From Thermodesulfobacteriota bacterium (GTDB lineage Bacteria; Desulfobacterota; DSM-4660; Desulfatiglandales; Desulfatiglandaceae), in the NCBI GenBank assembly GCA_028278625.1, contig JANQDY010000074.1, positions 4,391 through 68,390 of the forward strand: DNA of 64,000 bases, in the 5' to 3' direction. The position numbers and the translations under genes were made by a program. Shown piece after piece: positions 54,288-63,990 of this stretch. How positions within the stretch are numbered: the stretch's first letter is position 1; each line of letters starts with the position of its first letter. The notes under the pieces were generated by a model. The model saw only the letters and a list, made by a program, of their open reading frames with translations. It did not search any database and was not told where the DNA came from.

Positions 54288-55055
54288 ATGGGATCAGGGG
54301 AAGAAAGCAGTCGTTTTCTGTTATCCGTGGTAATTCCTTCCTATAACGAGGGACCTGAGATACTCCTTTTCCTGAAAGATGTGAGAGATTACCTGGATAC
54401 CCGTGGTTTTGGAAGCGAAATCCTTGTGGTGGATGATGCCAGCACCGATGGGACCTACGATTTGCTGGTTGAATTGGAGAGGGCCGGGCCATATCGCGTG
54501 TTCAGAAATGCCGTGAACCGGGGAAAGGGGTATTCCGTTAGAAAAGGCGTTCTGGCTTCCAAGGGGGATTATATTTTGACCATGGACGCGGACAATGCCT
54601 ACAGCATTTCCGCCTTGGACGATTTTCTGATGCCCCTTCGAAAGGGGACGTGTCATATTGCCCTGGGAAACAGACGAATACCAAATTCCAGGTTCGTTTT
54701 AAGCCCAAAATTCCTGCCCTATGTTTATGTGCGTCATCTGACCGGGATCATGTTTAATCGTATCGTCCAGCGGTTTCTTCTGTCGGGATTCTCCGACACC
54801 CAGTGCGGTTACAAATGCTTTCGACGGGATGCGGCAATGCGCATTTTCAGGCAACTGAGGATATTGGGTTTTTGTTTTGATGTGGAAGTCCTGGTGCTGG
54901 CATCAGAATTTGGTTACGCGTGTATCGATATCCCCGTCACCTTCCGTTATAACGGAGAACCCTCTTCCATCAGACTTTTTCCCCATACCTTCATTTTTCT
55001 GCGCGATCTTTTCCTGATACGAAGAAACAGGCTACGGGGAGTTTATGCTATCTGA
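54288..55055 (+). CDS. Family 2 glycosyltransferase, ALG5/dolichyl-phosphate glucosyltransferase-like
   Basis: Likely makes a polyprenyl-phosphate hexose on the cytoplasmic face. The ATG at 54288 with AAGAGG seven bases upstream gives 255 residues; earlier in-frame ATGs overlap the methyltransferase gene. Motifs: LSVVIPSYNEGPEILLF, EILVVDDASTDGTYDLL, NRGKGYSVRKGVLASKG and LTMDADNAY, then the ALG5-type SGFSDTQCGYKCFRRDAA. No clear C-terminal membrane helices. It is the second candidate lipid-phosphate sugar synthase of the locus, implying two different donors for the GT-C proteins. Confidence 0.87.
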   Translation: MGSGEESSRFLLSVVIPSYNEGPEILLFLKDVRDYLDTRGFGSEILVVDDASTDGTYDLLVELERAGPYRVFRNAVNRGKGYSVRKGVLASKGDYILTMDADNAYSISALDDFLMPLRKGTCHIALGNRRIPNSRFVLSPKFLPYVYVRHLTGIMFNRIVQRFLLSGFSDTQCGYKCFRRDAAMRIFRQLRILGFCFDVEVLVLASEFGYACIDIPVTFRYNGEPSSIRLFPHTFIFLRDLFLIRRNRLRGVYAI

Positions 55056-55953
55056 GCGGCGAAAGGTGGCATCGGAGGTGAACAGTGCACGTGCTTTAAA
55101 AGAGCGGCGATTGATTATAAACGCCGATGATTTCGGACTGACCCAAGGCATCAACAAGGGGATTTTAGAGGGTTTTAAGGACGGGATCATCACGTCGGCC
55201 AGCCTTCTTACGACCATGCCGGCATTTGAAGAGGCTGTGAACATGGCAACGGAAAACCGTCTGGACATAGGCCTTCATGTCTCTCTCACAGCCGGAAGAC
55301 CATGCTCCCAAAAGGGGCCTTTGAGAGGGATTCTCAAAAACGGTGAGTTCATCAAAAGCTATTCTTTTCTTTTTAAAAGCATCTATGGTGGCAGGGTCGG
55401 CTTAAAAGATCTAAAACGGGAAATGACGTGCCAGATCAGAAAAATACTGGATCATGGACTCACCATCAATCATATCAACGGTCATCAGCATGTGTTGATG
55501 CTTCCCGGTCTATTCGGCATTGCCATCGATTTGATGAAGGAATTTGGCATTCCCTTTATTCGAATACCCGCTGAAACCCGTGTGGTTCTGCACCATCCCA
55601 TAAGGAAATGGGAGTTCGTGGTGCTGGCGTATCTTTCAAAATACTGGCAGTTGAAGCTTAAAATGTCAGGCAATTCCCGACAAATGGCCGATCATTTTCT
55701 GGGTCTTGATTTTTCGGAAAACATGTCTCTCGAAGATTTAACGGCCACGGTGTGCGCGGTCAGGCCCGGGATCAGTGAACTCATGTGTCACCCGGGTTAT
55801 GATGATGCCGCCTATCATAAGATCTACGACAAGCCGTTTATGGGAGAAAAGGAACTGGCGGCTCTCAACTCTTCACGCATAAGGGATGTCATTAAGACCA
55901 GAAAAATAGAACTGATCGGATATGGCGACATCATCCGGAGCGGTCGAGGATGA
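55045..55953 (+). CDS. ChbG/YdjC/HpnK-family carbohydrate deacetylase
   Basis: Metal-dependent deacetylase family acting on acetylated sugars; HpnK of hopanoid clusters belongs here too. The 302-residue product has LIINADDFGLTQGINKGI with the metal-binding Asp pair, DIGLHVSLTAGRP and INHINGHQHVLMLPGL with the metal-binding His residues, and ELMCHPGYDD near the C-terminus. It overlaps the preceding glycosyltransferase by 11 bases and the following GT-C gene by four. Squalene-hopene cyclase lies 40 kb away, so a role in the local glycan (removing an N-acetyl group) is more likely than hopanoid tailoring. Confidence 0.86.
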   Translation: MLSERRKVASEVNSARALKERRLIINADDFGLTQGINKGILEGFKDGIITSASLLTTMPAFEEAVNMATENRLDIGLHVSLTAGRPCSQKGPLRGILKNGEFIKSYSFLFKSIYGGRVGLKDLKREMTCQIRKILDHGLTINHINGHQHVLMLPGLFGIAIDLMKEFGIPFIRIPAETRVVLHHPIRKWEFVVLAYLSKYWQLKLKMSGNSRQMADHFLGLDFSENMSLEDLTATVCAVRPGISELMCHPGYDDAAYHKIYDKPFMGEKELAALNSSRIRDVIKTRKIELIGYGDIIRSGRG

Positions 55954-57893
55954 GACGTGCATCAAAACGGCTCACGCTGCTTCTTGTGAGTCTGCTGCTG
56001 GTCCATATGGCGCTGGCGCTCTTAAGTGTGAGGCACAAATCCAACACCTTTGACGAAGTCATACATCTCACGGCCGGTTATACCTACTGGCAATTCAACG
56101 ATTACCGTTTTCAGCCGGAGAACGGCAACCTGCCCCAGAGATGGGTGGCCCTTCCCCTTATTTTTGAACCCAAGAATTTTCCCAAAACCGTCCACAATGT
56201 GTGGGACGCGGGGCATGCATTCTTTTTTAAGCTTGATAATGACGCGGCTGCCATGCTTTTTAAGGGACGGTTCATGGTGGTTCTGCTCAGCACCGCACTG
56301 GGGTTTGCGGTATTTGCCGTTTCTCGAAACCTGTTCGGGCCCCTGGGAGGCATCATCTCCCTGATCCTCTATGTGTTCAGTCCCACCATACTGGCCCACG
56401 GCCGTCTCACCACATCCGATATGTCGGCGGCACTTTTCTTCGTTATTTCCCTTTGGTCCCTTTGGATCATGTTACACCGGATGACGATCCTTTCCCTGGG
56501 GGTGGCATCCCTTTCGGTCTGCGCCCTTCTTCTCAGCAAAATGTCGGGGGTGCTCATTATACCGGTCTATGGGTTGCTTGTCATGGTCCGGCTCATTCAA
56601 AACAGGCCTCTGTCCGTTAAATTTCTGAAAAGGAAGCGCATCACAAAGAGAAGATCGCAACTGGTCTGGTTTTTGATGGCTTCGATCATCATCGTGGCCA
56701 TCTCTTTTTCCGGTATCTGGGGAGCCTACGGCTTTCGTTTTCAAGCTGCCAAGGATAGCGCTTCCAAGGACGGTCTCTCTTTTTCTTCCTGGGAAGCAAA
56801 GCTTTCAAATACGGGCGCTCCCGGTGAGGTCATCCGTTTTGTAAGAGATGAAAAATGGCTTCCCGAAGCGTTTCTTTTTGGATTTGCGCACGTTCTGAGC
56901 CACGCTCAACAGCGGAGCGCCTTCATGAACGGGCAATACAGCAACCGGGGATGGTGGTACTTTTTTCCGTTCTGCATCTCTGTAAAGACGCCGCTATCCC
57001 TGATGGTTTTATGCCTGCTAACGGCGGTTGCGTTCGTGGCCCTTCGAAAACCGCATGATATTTACAATGTCTCACCCTTATTGCTTCTGGGGGCCGTCTA
57101 CCTAATGGCGGCGCTGACCAACAGGATGAATATCGGACATCGGCATATACTGGTGCTCTATCCGCTCATCTTTATTCTTTCAGGCGTTCTTTCAAGATGC
57201 TACGAAAAATCAAAGCGGGTCTTTCTTATTCTTTCTCCCGCTTTTCTGCTGGTATTTATCCTTGAAACCCAGAGCGTTTATCCCCATTATCTTGCGTTTT
57301 TCAACCGCCTTGCCGGCGGACCCGGTGAAGGATACCGAAAGCTGGTGGACAGCAGCCTTGATTGGGGACAGGATCTTCCCGGGCTAAAGAAATGGATGCG
57401 GGAAAGATCCCCTAAAGAGAAAAGCTGGCCGGTTCATTTGGCCTATTTCGGCACCGCGAGTCCCCTCTACCACGGGATCGATGTCAATATCATCCCCGTT
57501 CATCCGTTTCCCTGGATGAAGGATGCTCGCAACCGTTCATTGTTGCTGAAGCCCGGTTACTACTGCATCAGTGCAACGGCCCTTCAGCAGGTCTACGGGA
57601 TTCATGGAGAATGGACACAGGCCCATGAAAGGGAATATCGGCTTCTTAAGAAAAAAGTATCACGCTATTTGGTAAATGAAAGAGGGCCGTCACACAAGGA
57701 GAATGGGGCCTCATCGACGAATCTTAGGGACCTTCTGAATCGGTTTGAGCGGCTTCGCTTTGCCAGACTATGCGCCCATTTAAGAGAGCGAGAACCGGAT
57801 GGAAACGTGGGATACTCCATTCTCATCTATTTCCTGTCCCCCGGGGAGGTGGATCTGGCATTGCATGGACCGATACCGATTAAGGGGAAATGA
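55950..57893 (+). CDS. GT-C-like membrane glycosyltransferase
   Basis: A 647-residue polytopic protein resembling PMT-type transferases. The first loop has SNTFDEVIHLTAGYTYWQ (acidic DE as in FDE..H of this group), then PENGNLPQRWVALPLIF, and SPTILAHGRLTTSDMSAALF is a typical second region. RMNIGHRHILVLYPLIFILSG and the extracytoplasmic VDSSLDWGQDLPGLKKWM near residue 470 recur in this subgroup. The four-base overlap with the deacetylase gene shows translational coupling. It ends the locus; no TPRs. Confidence 0.82.
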   Translation: MRRASKRLTLLLVSLLLVHMALALLSVRHKSNTFDEVIHLTAGYTYWQFNDYRFQPENGNLPQRWVALPLIFEPKNFPKTVHNVWDAGHAFFFKLDNDAAAMLFKGRFMVVLLSTALGFAVFAVSRNLFGPLGGIISLILYVFSPTILAHGRLTTSDMSAALFFVISLWSLWIMLHRMTILSLGVASLSVCALLLSKMSGVLIIPVYGLLVMVRLIQNRPLSVKFLKRKRITKRRSQLVWFLMASIIIVAISFSGIWGAYGFRFQAAKDSASKDGLSFSSWEAKLSNTGAPGEVIRFVRDEKWLPEAFLFGFAHVLSHAQQRSAFMNGQYSNRGWWYFFPFCISVKTPLSLMVLCLLTAVAFVALRKPHDIYNVSPLLLLGAVYLMAALTNRMNIGHRHILVLYPLIFILSGVLSRCYEKSKRVFLILSPAFLLVFILETQSVYPHYLAFFNRLAGGPGEGYRKLVDSSLDWGQDLPGLKKWMRERSPKEKSWPVHLAYFGTASPLYHGIDVNIIPVHPFPWMKDARNRSLLLKPGYYCISATALQQVYGIHGEWTQAHEREYRLLKKKVSRYLVNERGPSHKENGASSTNLRDLLNRFERLRFARLCAHLREREPDGNVGYSILIYFLSPGEVDLALHGPIPIKGK

Positions 57894-58197
57894 CCAATTT
57901 GCCCAATTCTTGTGGAAGTCCTGGTTTCGAGGATACCGATTCCATAGATGTAAGGCGTATCGCAGGTTTCGGGTGGTGCTGATACTTTGTGTTCTTTATC
58001 GGAAAACCAGCATATTTTAATGCGAGCTTCGGACAGTCAATTCACTACCAGCTGTCTCCTCAGCAAGGAAGTATCTCAGGGATTATAATCCTTCAATATC
58101 ATAGAACTTTGTCCAGGAAACAGGACCTATTGAGGTAAGAAATCCCATCTGTATTCACTAGTTTTCCGTGGTGGCCCGCAGCTCAACGATTCGATAA
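57894..58197. other. Intergenic region at the end of the glycosylation locus
   Basis: About 300 bases between convergent genes. It holds a 12-base palindrome, GGATTATAATCC near 58083, and no gene, RNA or good terminator that could be recognised. Confidence 0.45.
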
Positions 58198-61100
58198 CTA
58201 GTCCTGAGTCGGGTCAATCTTTTCAAGATCCAATTCAGGATATAACTTTTTAGCGCATTCTGGGCATATGGTATGGCTAAATTGAGCGTCGGACCTGTCT
58301 CGGATGTATTCCTCGATCTGTTGCCAGTATCCTTCATCATCTCTGATATTCTTGCAGTTCGCGCAAATTGGAATAAAGCCGCGTAGCGTTTTTATCTCAG
58401 CAAGAGCCTGCTCAAGCTCCTCGATAACAGCATTCCTTTCAGATTCCGCCTTCTTTATTTCGGTGATATCCCGCATAAAGCTGACGATTGTTTCCACTTC
58501 ATCGTTCTGATCGAATTCGGGGGAAACAACCGCTTGAAAAACCCTTTCACCTTTGTTCGCTGTGGAAAAACTAAATTCGAATATTTCCGGCTCCCCACCT
58601 TGAAACACTTTGTCATGTTTTTCGCGCCAGAAAGCGCATAGGTCTTCAGGCATTCCTATCTCTTCATTTGTCTTTCCCAGATATTGTTCTGGGGATAAGC
58701 CAGTCCCGGCATAAAGTGAAGGATTAGCAAAAATATGCCGATGACCACGATCAATTCTAACAACAGCGTCTTGAGTATTATTAAGTACAGATGCCATATT
58801 GCGTTCACTATCTTGTAAAGCCTTCTCTGTAGTAATTTTTTCAGTGAGATCGCGAATTGCCGTCACTCTTGCCTGACGTCCTTTGAATTGAATTTGTTGC
58901 CCGTGTACCTCAATATAGATAACGGACCCATCCTTTTTAGTAGCTTTGTGTTCATAGGGTTTATCATAACCGGATCTTATGTTCTCGAATACTAGGTCTT
59001 GATCCTCCTCAGGAACGAGCTCTATGACTTCTTTGCCTATTAATTCATCGACACCATACCCTATTATATCAGCGAACTGACGATTACAATCTATAATTTT
59101 GCCTTTCACAGTGATTGCTATACCCTCAAAAGATGCATTGTAAAAAGCATCCAGACGCCTTTCACTTTCTTGAAGTGATTTCTCGGCCTGCTTGCGCTCG
59201 CTAATGTCATGAATTATTGAAAATAGGAAATCCTTTCCGTGCAATTGAATGGGACCGCTGTATACTTCGACATCTCGAATATCTCCATCTGAAAGACGGT
59301 GTTGGAAATAAAAAATTCGGCGTTGTTCTTGCTTCGCCTTTTCCATTTCCATAAATATCTGCTCTTTTGTTAGTGTATTAATATTTGAAATGTTCTTACA
59401 TGTGATTTCTTCATGACTCCAACCATAGTAGGAAACGGCAGCAGGATTTGCATCAACAATGTCTCCACTCGATGGATCAATTATGAGCATTACAGAGTGA
59501 TGATTTTTGAAAAGACTCCTGTATCGCTTTTCGTTTTCCCTCAACGCATCCTCGGCCTGTTTGCGAGAAGAGATGTCCCGAATGTATTCCACCACTCCTG
59601 ACAAATTATTACCATCATCGAACATGGGGAAAGCGTATACTTCCAGCACGCCGCTTTTGCGATCGTTCTGGACCAACGGGACTTCCTGCATTTCCAATTT
59701 TCGACTGCTAATCGATCTCAGGGTTGGGCAATCATCACATGGTTTTTGATGACCTCGATAGACCTCAAAACAATATTTGTTTTCCAATGGCAGATGCCCC
59801 GAGTACCATGTTTGCATAGTTCTATTGGTGTGGCGGATTTTCAGATCCGGAGAGAGTACACTTATGCCGTCTTGGATGGAATCTAAAACGGAACTCAGAA
59901 ACCGATCCTTTTCCCGCAGTTGTTTTTCGGCCTTCTTGCGTCTCTGTAAATCCTTCTCTTTCTCCAATCTTACCTTGAGAATTGGAGCGATGTAGTCAGC
60001 AATGCTTTCGATCTTGTCCACATCATCATCAGTATAATCCGATGGTTTGTTGGCAACTGAAATCTGGCCGATGAGCTCACTATCTTGTATGATAGGGCAT
60101 ACGAGTGCTCTTCTAAGGGGGACATGGCCACTAAGCGGATTCAGAGCGTGGTTTGAGACAAGCAGCTTTTTCTCCAGAAGAGAACGCCCCCAAAGGCCGC
60201 CCCAGTCGGATTTGGGAAAAACGATATCCTTTTCGGTAATCAGACATTGATCCCATACATCATATGTCATTGAAGGGCAGACCAAATCGCCCTTGTCATC
60301 GATATAGCCAAAATAGCCGTATTCACTCTTCAGATCTTCAAGAACCATGTATAGAATTTCGGAGTACACGCCAGTCCCGTCCGAAGTCAAAAGGACATTG
60401 GCAATCCTGCTTTTTAGATTAAGTTCGTTTTGTATTTTTTTTCGATCTGTAATGTCTTTTGCAAAAACTGCAAGCCGATAGACTTGGCCTTCAGAGTCAA
60501 GTATGGGATATACATTATGGTCAAAGCAGATTCCGTTTCTCGTATCCTCAAATCGAATCGGCTCTTTTTGTTTCACCGTTTTTTTGAGTATTCTTTTCCT
60601 CGATTGTGCCACGTCCGACGGAATCAAGTCATAAGCTGTTTTGCCTATTAGTTCATCAGCGTTCTTTCCCAGCCTTGTGGCGGCTATTTCATTCATGTCA
60701 ACAAATGTGCCATCGGGTTCCATGAGAAATGCGGATTCTGTTGTGGCATTAAGCAATGCCCGAGCGGATTCTTCGCTCTTTTTGAGAGTCTCTTCTATCT
60801 GCTTTTGCTCAGTGATATCGCGTGCTATTCCCTCAATGGCGCAAAGCTCTCCCTCCTCATCTAACCTCGGTGTGTTTCGTTGTTCAGTCCAAATAACCGT
60901 GCCATCTTTTTTTATCCATCGAATAGTGGCTGCTACGCCTTGCCCAATTGTTCCATCTAGTAGCTTTTCAATTATGTGCCGATCATCAGGGTGGACCAGC
61001 TTGAGCCCTAGCATAGGATCATCATAGTGTTCTTCAGGTGTGTAACCTGTAATACTAAAGACCGAAGGGCTGACGAACTCGAAGTGCATATATGGTTTGA

Positions 61101-61260
61101 AAGCATATCGGTAAATGAGGTCTGATGTGTTTTCGGAAAGAAATCGAAATCCCTTATCCGCTTTTTTCCGCGCTTCTTCTTTCCGTTTATACTCGGAAAC
61201 GGTACGCTCCAGATCATGGACTCTTTTTTCCAGCTCCTCATAAGTTGGTTTGCCAGCCAT
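58198..61260 (-). CDS. Multi-PAS/GAF sensor protein with C-terminal Cys-rich tail, no kinase domain
   Basis: The ATG at 61260 with GGAAGGG seven bases before is chosen over one 36 codons upstream; product 1020 residues. After an N-terminal coiled coil (TYEELEKRVHDLERTVSEYK) come PAS domains at about 28-140 and 155-270, a GAF domain at about 285-430 (SEYGYFGYIDDKGDLVCPS), and four more PAS domains to about 935. No histidine kinase, GGDEF or EAL part follows. The tail has LRGFIPICANCKNIRDDEGYW, then HTICPECAKKLYPEL: two CxxC pairs that could bind a metal. This tail ends many PAS proteins in Desulfobacterota. No membrane helices, so cytoplasmic. Partner and ligand unknown. Confidence 0.88.
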   Translation of the reverse strand: MAGKPTYEELEKRVHDLERTVSEYKRKEEARKKADKGFRFLSENTSDLIYRYAFKPYMHFEFVSPSVFSITGYTPEEHYDDPMLGLKLVHPDDRHIIEKLLDGTIGQGVAATIRWIKKDGTVIWTEQRNTPRLDEEGELCAIEGIARDITEQKQIEETLKKSEESARALLNATTESAFLMEPDGTFVDMNEIAATRLGKNADELIGKTAYDLIPSDVAQSRKRILKKTVKQKEPIRFEDTRNGICFDHNVYPILDSEGQVYRLAVFAKDITDRKKIQNELNLKSRIANVLLTSDGTGVYSEILYMVLEDLKSEYGYFGYIDDKGDLVCPSMTYDVWDQCLITEKDIVFPKSDWGGLWGRSLLEKKLLVSNHALNPLSGHVPLRRALVCPIIQDSELIGQISVANKPSDYTDDDVDKIESIADYIAPILKVRLEKEKDLQRRKKAEKQLREKDRFLSSVLDSIQDGISVLSPDLKIRHTNRTMQTWYSGHLPLENKYCFEVYRGHQKPCDDCPTLRSISSRKLEMQEVPLVQNDRKSGVLEVYAFPMFDDGNNLSGVVEYIRDISSRKQAEDALRENEKRYRSLFKNHHSVMLIIDPSSGDIVDANPAAVSYYGWSHEEITCKNISNINTLTKEQIFMEMEKAKQEQRRIFYFQHRLSDGDIRDVEVYSGPIQLHGKDFLFSIIHDISERKQAEKSLQESERRLDAFYNASFEGIAITVKGKIIDCNRQFADIIGYGVDELIGKEVIELVPEEDQDLVFENIRSGYDKPYEHKATKKDGSVIYIEVHGQQIQFKGRQARVTAIRDLTEKITTEKALQDSERNMASVLNNTQDAVVRIDRGHRHIFANPSLYAGTGLSPEQYLGKTNEEIGMPEDLCAFWREKHDKVFQGGEPEIFEFSFSTANKGERVFQAVVSPEFDQNDEVETIVSFMRDITEIKKAESERNAVIEELEQALAEIKTLRGFIPICANCKNIRDDEGYWQQIEEYIRDRSDAQFSHTICPECAKKLYPELDLEKIDPTQD

Positions 61261-62339
61261 AGAATTCCCTTCCTTTTTCAGGTGGTTCAGTGTCTGATTA
61301 CCTGCCATGATTGTGGAAACCCCTCTGGATTGAGAAAGTGCGTGGCCATACACGAAAAACACCATCAATCAGGCCATTAAAGAAATCCGGCATAGCTCTC
61401 GAAACCCACCAAATGCCTTGGTTCTTCGCCTATACCTCTTGGTTACGACTTTTTTCCAAGGCCATAATCGCATATTGTAGCCGCCCAAACGAAAAAATGG
61501 AACAACACAAACGCCTTCATTGATTTTAGCATTTCTTTCTTAATATGGAGCTGAAAGTCTTTTGGCATTGAATATTTTCTTAAGCTGCTTAGACTGCCGT
61601 TTGTGATTCGTTTGTTGAGCCCCAGGATATTTGGCACTGCCAGTCCCTAACTTGCCTTACTTGCTATGTAATTCAAGGCGGTCAACCCTTATGATACCCT
61701 CGTTCCAATGATTGGACTCTGCCCAAAAGGCAGGTGAAATTCAGAACGCAACGACCTGTAAATACTTATGATATCTCGGGTGGATATTAAGATGTGTTAT
61801 TAGCCACGAAGAACAAATATCACGGAAGCAGGAATCAGGCCAGAGGGAGTTGGCACTGAGTAATTCTGAATGTAATGCATCTCACAAGTTTTTGACATGG
61901 AAGAACTCTTGGGCGACTCTCAATTTATGTTGTGAGCTTGGTTATTGTTGCGAGTATTTCATTCCTTCCATTTGATTCTGGAAGAGTTCTTTCGTATTCC
62001 TTGTCATTCTTCTGATTCTTTCATTCCATTTTATTCCTTCCCGGCTGATGCCGCCCTTGGCATGTTCAATGGAATCCCCGGCAAATAGTCGTGTATCCTG
62101 AATTGGATCGCGTCCTGTTAATTCAATCAGACAGGGGGAAGCCATGGGCAGTCAGGGATACACAAAAAAGCATCTTGCTGCATTTGCCGACGGTGGTTCA
62201 CACCCCATCCGAGATTGAAAGAGCGACAATGAACCTGTGGTGATCCCGGGTGCAAAAATGAACGGCACCGGATACGCTTGCCCGGGTGGAGAGGGTTTTC
62301 AAGGAAGTGAAGATTGACGATGAACCTGCCGATTCTCCG
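61261..62339. other. About 1.1 kb without a recognisable gene
   Basis: Short reading frames here lack ribosome sites and recognisable motifs; the longest (61942-62145, minus) is 67 codons with no known features. The stretch 62150-62340 has coding-like composition (for example a frame containing ARVERVFKEVKIDDEPADSP) but is broken by stops, so it may be a worn-out gene fragment. No RNA gene was recognised. Confidence 0.4.
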
Positions 62340-63380
62340 CTAAGGGCAGGAGGTTTCGTTAAACGCGTCGTCGTAAAGATAAACACACCTTAAGGTACCG
62401 CCATTGTTTTTGATGGTTCCCTTGATTTGGCTGGTGGCCAGGTCGGTGTCGCCGCCATCGTTATAGATGGCAGCGGAATTAGAACCCACTTTATTCGATT
62501 CCACTACAGAGTGGCGTACGGTGATATCGCCCTGGCTGTTGTCTATCCCCCTGGCGAACCCCGTGCCGCCACCTGAAATATAGCCGGTGAGTTCACTGTT
62601 CCATATTTCGGTTGTATTATGGGTAACGGTTGTTCCCGCTGAATACAGGGCCGTGGATGATTTATCGCCGGTTGCAGTGGCGTGAATGTCGGCGTTGTTC
62701 AATCGGATGTTGCCGTTGGTATAGATCCCGTAAGACCTTGCGGTGTTGCCGCAGTTGCTATTTATTTTGATCCGATCGGCGGCGATACGGTATTGGCCGT
62801 TTCGAATATAGATCCCAGTGCAGTCGCCGCCGGTGGCGTGTGCGGCGTCGATCTCCACATCGCTCAGCCGAAAAATCCCCACGGTATGGTGCAGAATACC
62901 CAGTGCGAATGCGTTAGCGGGATCAGCCCAGGAAGCATAACTTCCGACGGTCAATGAACGCAGTTCGGCGTTTTCTGCGCCCACCACCGTGGCCGCATTG
63001 ACCCCGGTGGAGCCGCCGTCGGATTCTATCCAGGTCTGATTAATGCCCGAACCCTCGATATCCACGTATGGCTTCATGGTGATCTTTTCATTATAGCGCC
63101 CCGGGGCCACCTTTATCAAATAATGGTTATCGGAATCATTATCGGTAATGCTGTTCAACGCGGCAGTAATGGTTGTGTAGTCTCCCTTGCCGTCCTTGGA
63201 TACCCGAAGGATATTTTTGGACCAAGGATTGATGGGAACATTCCCCACCGTTAGACTCCCCCCCACGGTCAAATCTCCGGAAATGGACATGTCACCGCTG
63301 CCGGCCATGGCGTTTGCGGTGAAGGTTAGTGTGGCAAAACAGACCAGAATCAAAGGAATGATTCTTTCAGGCTTTAACAT
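62340..63380 (-). CDS. Secreted right-handed beta-helix protein (pectinesterase-like fold)
   Basis: A 346-residue exported protein. A signal peptide (MLKPERIIPLILVCFATLTF, cut after NAMA) is followed by a short repeat SGDMSISGDLTVGGSLTVGN, a stalk-like pattern seen in tail-fibre and surface proteins. Then comes ILRVSKDGKGDYTTITAAL, the typical start of pectinesterase-type parallel beta-helices, and IKVAPGRYNEKITMKPYVDI. The remaining coils (GIYIRNGQYRIAADRIKINS, GIYTNGNIRLNNADIHATAT) are regular beta-helix turns. The catalytic acids of pectin methylesterases are not evident, so binding or structural use is as likely as enzymatic. Ends CVYLYDDAFNETSCP. GAGGGGG precedes the ATG. Confidence 0.83.
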   Translation of the reverse strand: MLKPERIIPLILVCFATLTFTANAMAGSGDMSISGDLTVGGSLTVGNVPINPWSKNILRVSKDGKGDYTTITAALNSITDNDSDNHYLIKVAPGRYNEKITMKPYVDIEGSGINQTWIESDGGSTGVNAATVVGAENAELRSLTVGSYASWADPANAFALGILHHTVGIFRLSDVEIDAAHATGGDCTGIYIRNGQYRIAADRIKINSNCGNTARSYGIYTNGNIRLNNADIHATATGDKSSTALYSAGTTVTHNTTEIWNSELTGYISGGGTGFARGIDNSQGDITVRHSVVESNKVGSNSAAIYNDGGDTDLATSQIKGTIKNNGGTLRCVYLYDDAFNETSCP

Positions 63381-63627
63381 TGAGATGTGCCCCCTCTGGA
63401 TGGTGGAATATCGCTCTTATCCGTTACCGACTTTAGGAAAAACCACATGGGAAGTCAAGTGACCGTAAGGCGAACCTAGATACAATTTATTTGGCGAATT
63501 CAATCCGAGATGATTATCTCAATAAGCAACAGCGGTCAAACCAGACAGAGGGAACCAATCTCAGCGTTCGGCCAATCCTTATGGCTTGATGATGTCGGTA
63601 GTAAAGGGTTAAGGAACGCTAGCAAAA

Positions 63628-63942
63628 ATGCCAAATGTGGGGAGGGACGAGAAAGGTCAAAGGTGGAAATTTGGTGTCAGGATCGGCCTGTCGTCAAAAC
63701 AAAAAATCGTCAGGTGGCTTAAAAGCTCAGGGCCCACAAAAGACGACATTTTCAATCGATTAAGGAAACCGATAAAAACAGCTGGGGCCTGGTGGACACC
63801 TGAAAATGCTCACAATATGTTAGCCCTGATAGCTTTACGCGCCAACAATCGCTGGGAATCTTACTGGGACAGTATGAACAAAAAAACCTTTTGGCAGCTA
63901 ACTGCACTGGCGCAAGAAAAAACGGACAAAAAAAGGTCCTAA
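63628..63942 (+). pseudogene. Possible C-terminal fragment of a transposase
   Basis: A 104-residue frame whose second half, AGAWWTPENAHNMLALIALR then ANNRWESYWDSM, resembles the C-terminal end of some IS transposases (pattern W..E.A..ML.LRA......W..YW), such as the ISKra4 or UPF0236 groups. The catalytic portion is not present upstream, where all frames are short. No inverted repeat could be assigned. The similarity is judged by eye only, so it could also be a small unrelated gene. Confidence 0.35.
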
Positions 63943-63969
63943 TTCCCCCACACCTCCTGGTTGATTTTG

Positions 63970-63990
63970 GCGATCCTTCGTAAGGGTCGC
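63970..63990. repeat. Short hairpin near the right edge
   Basis: GCGATCCTT and AAGGGTCGC pair over nine positions (one G-T) around a 3-base loop, 27 bases after the transposase-like fragment. There is no T-run; it may be a terminator or part of an IS end cut by the window. Confidence 0.3.

Noticed and set aside
55045..55953. Dedicated hopanoid gene hpnK.
   Set aside because: The YdjC-family motifs fit, but shc is more than 40 kb away and the gene is embedded, with overlaps, in a glycosylation operon.
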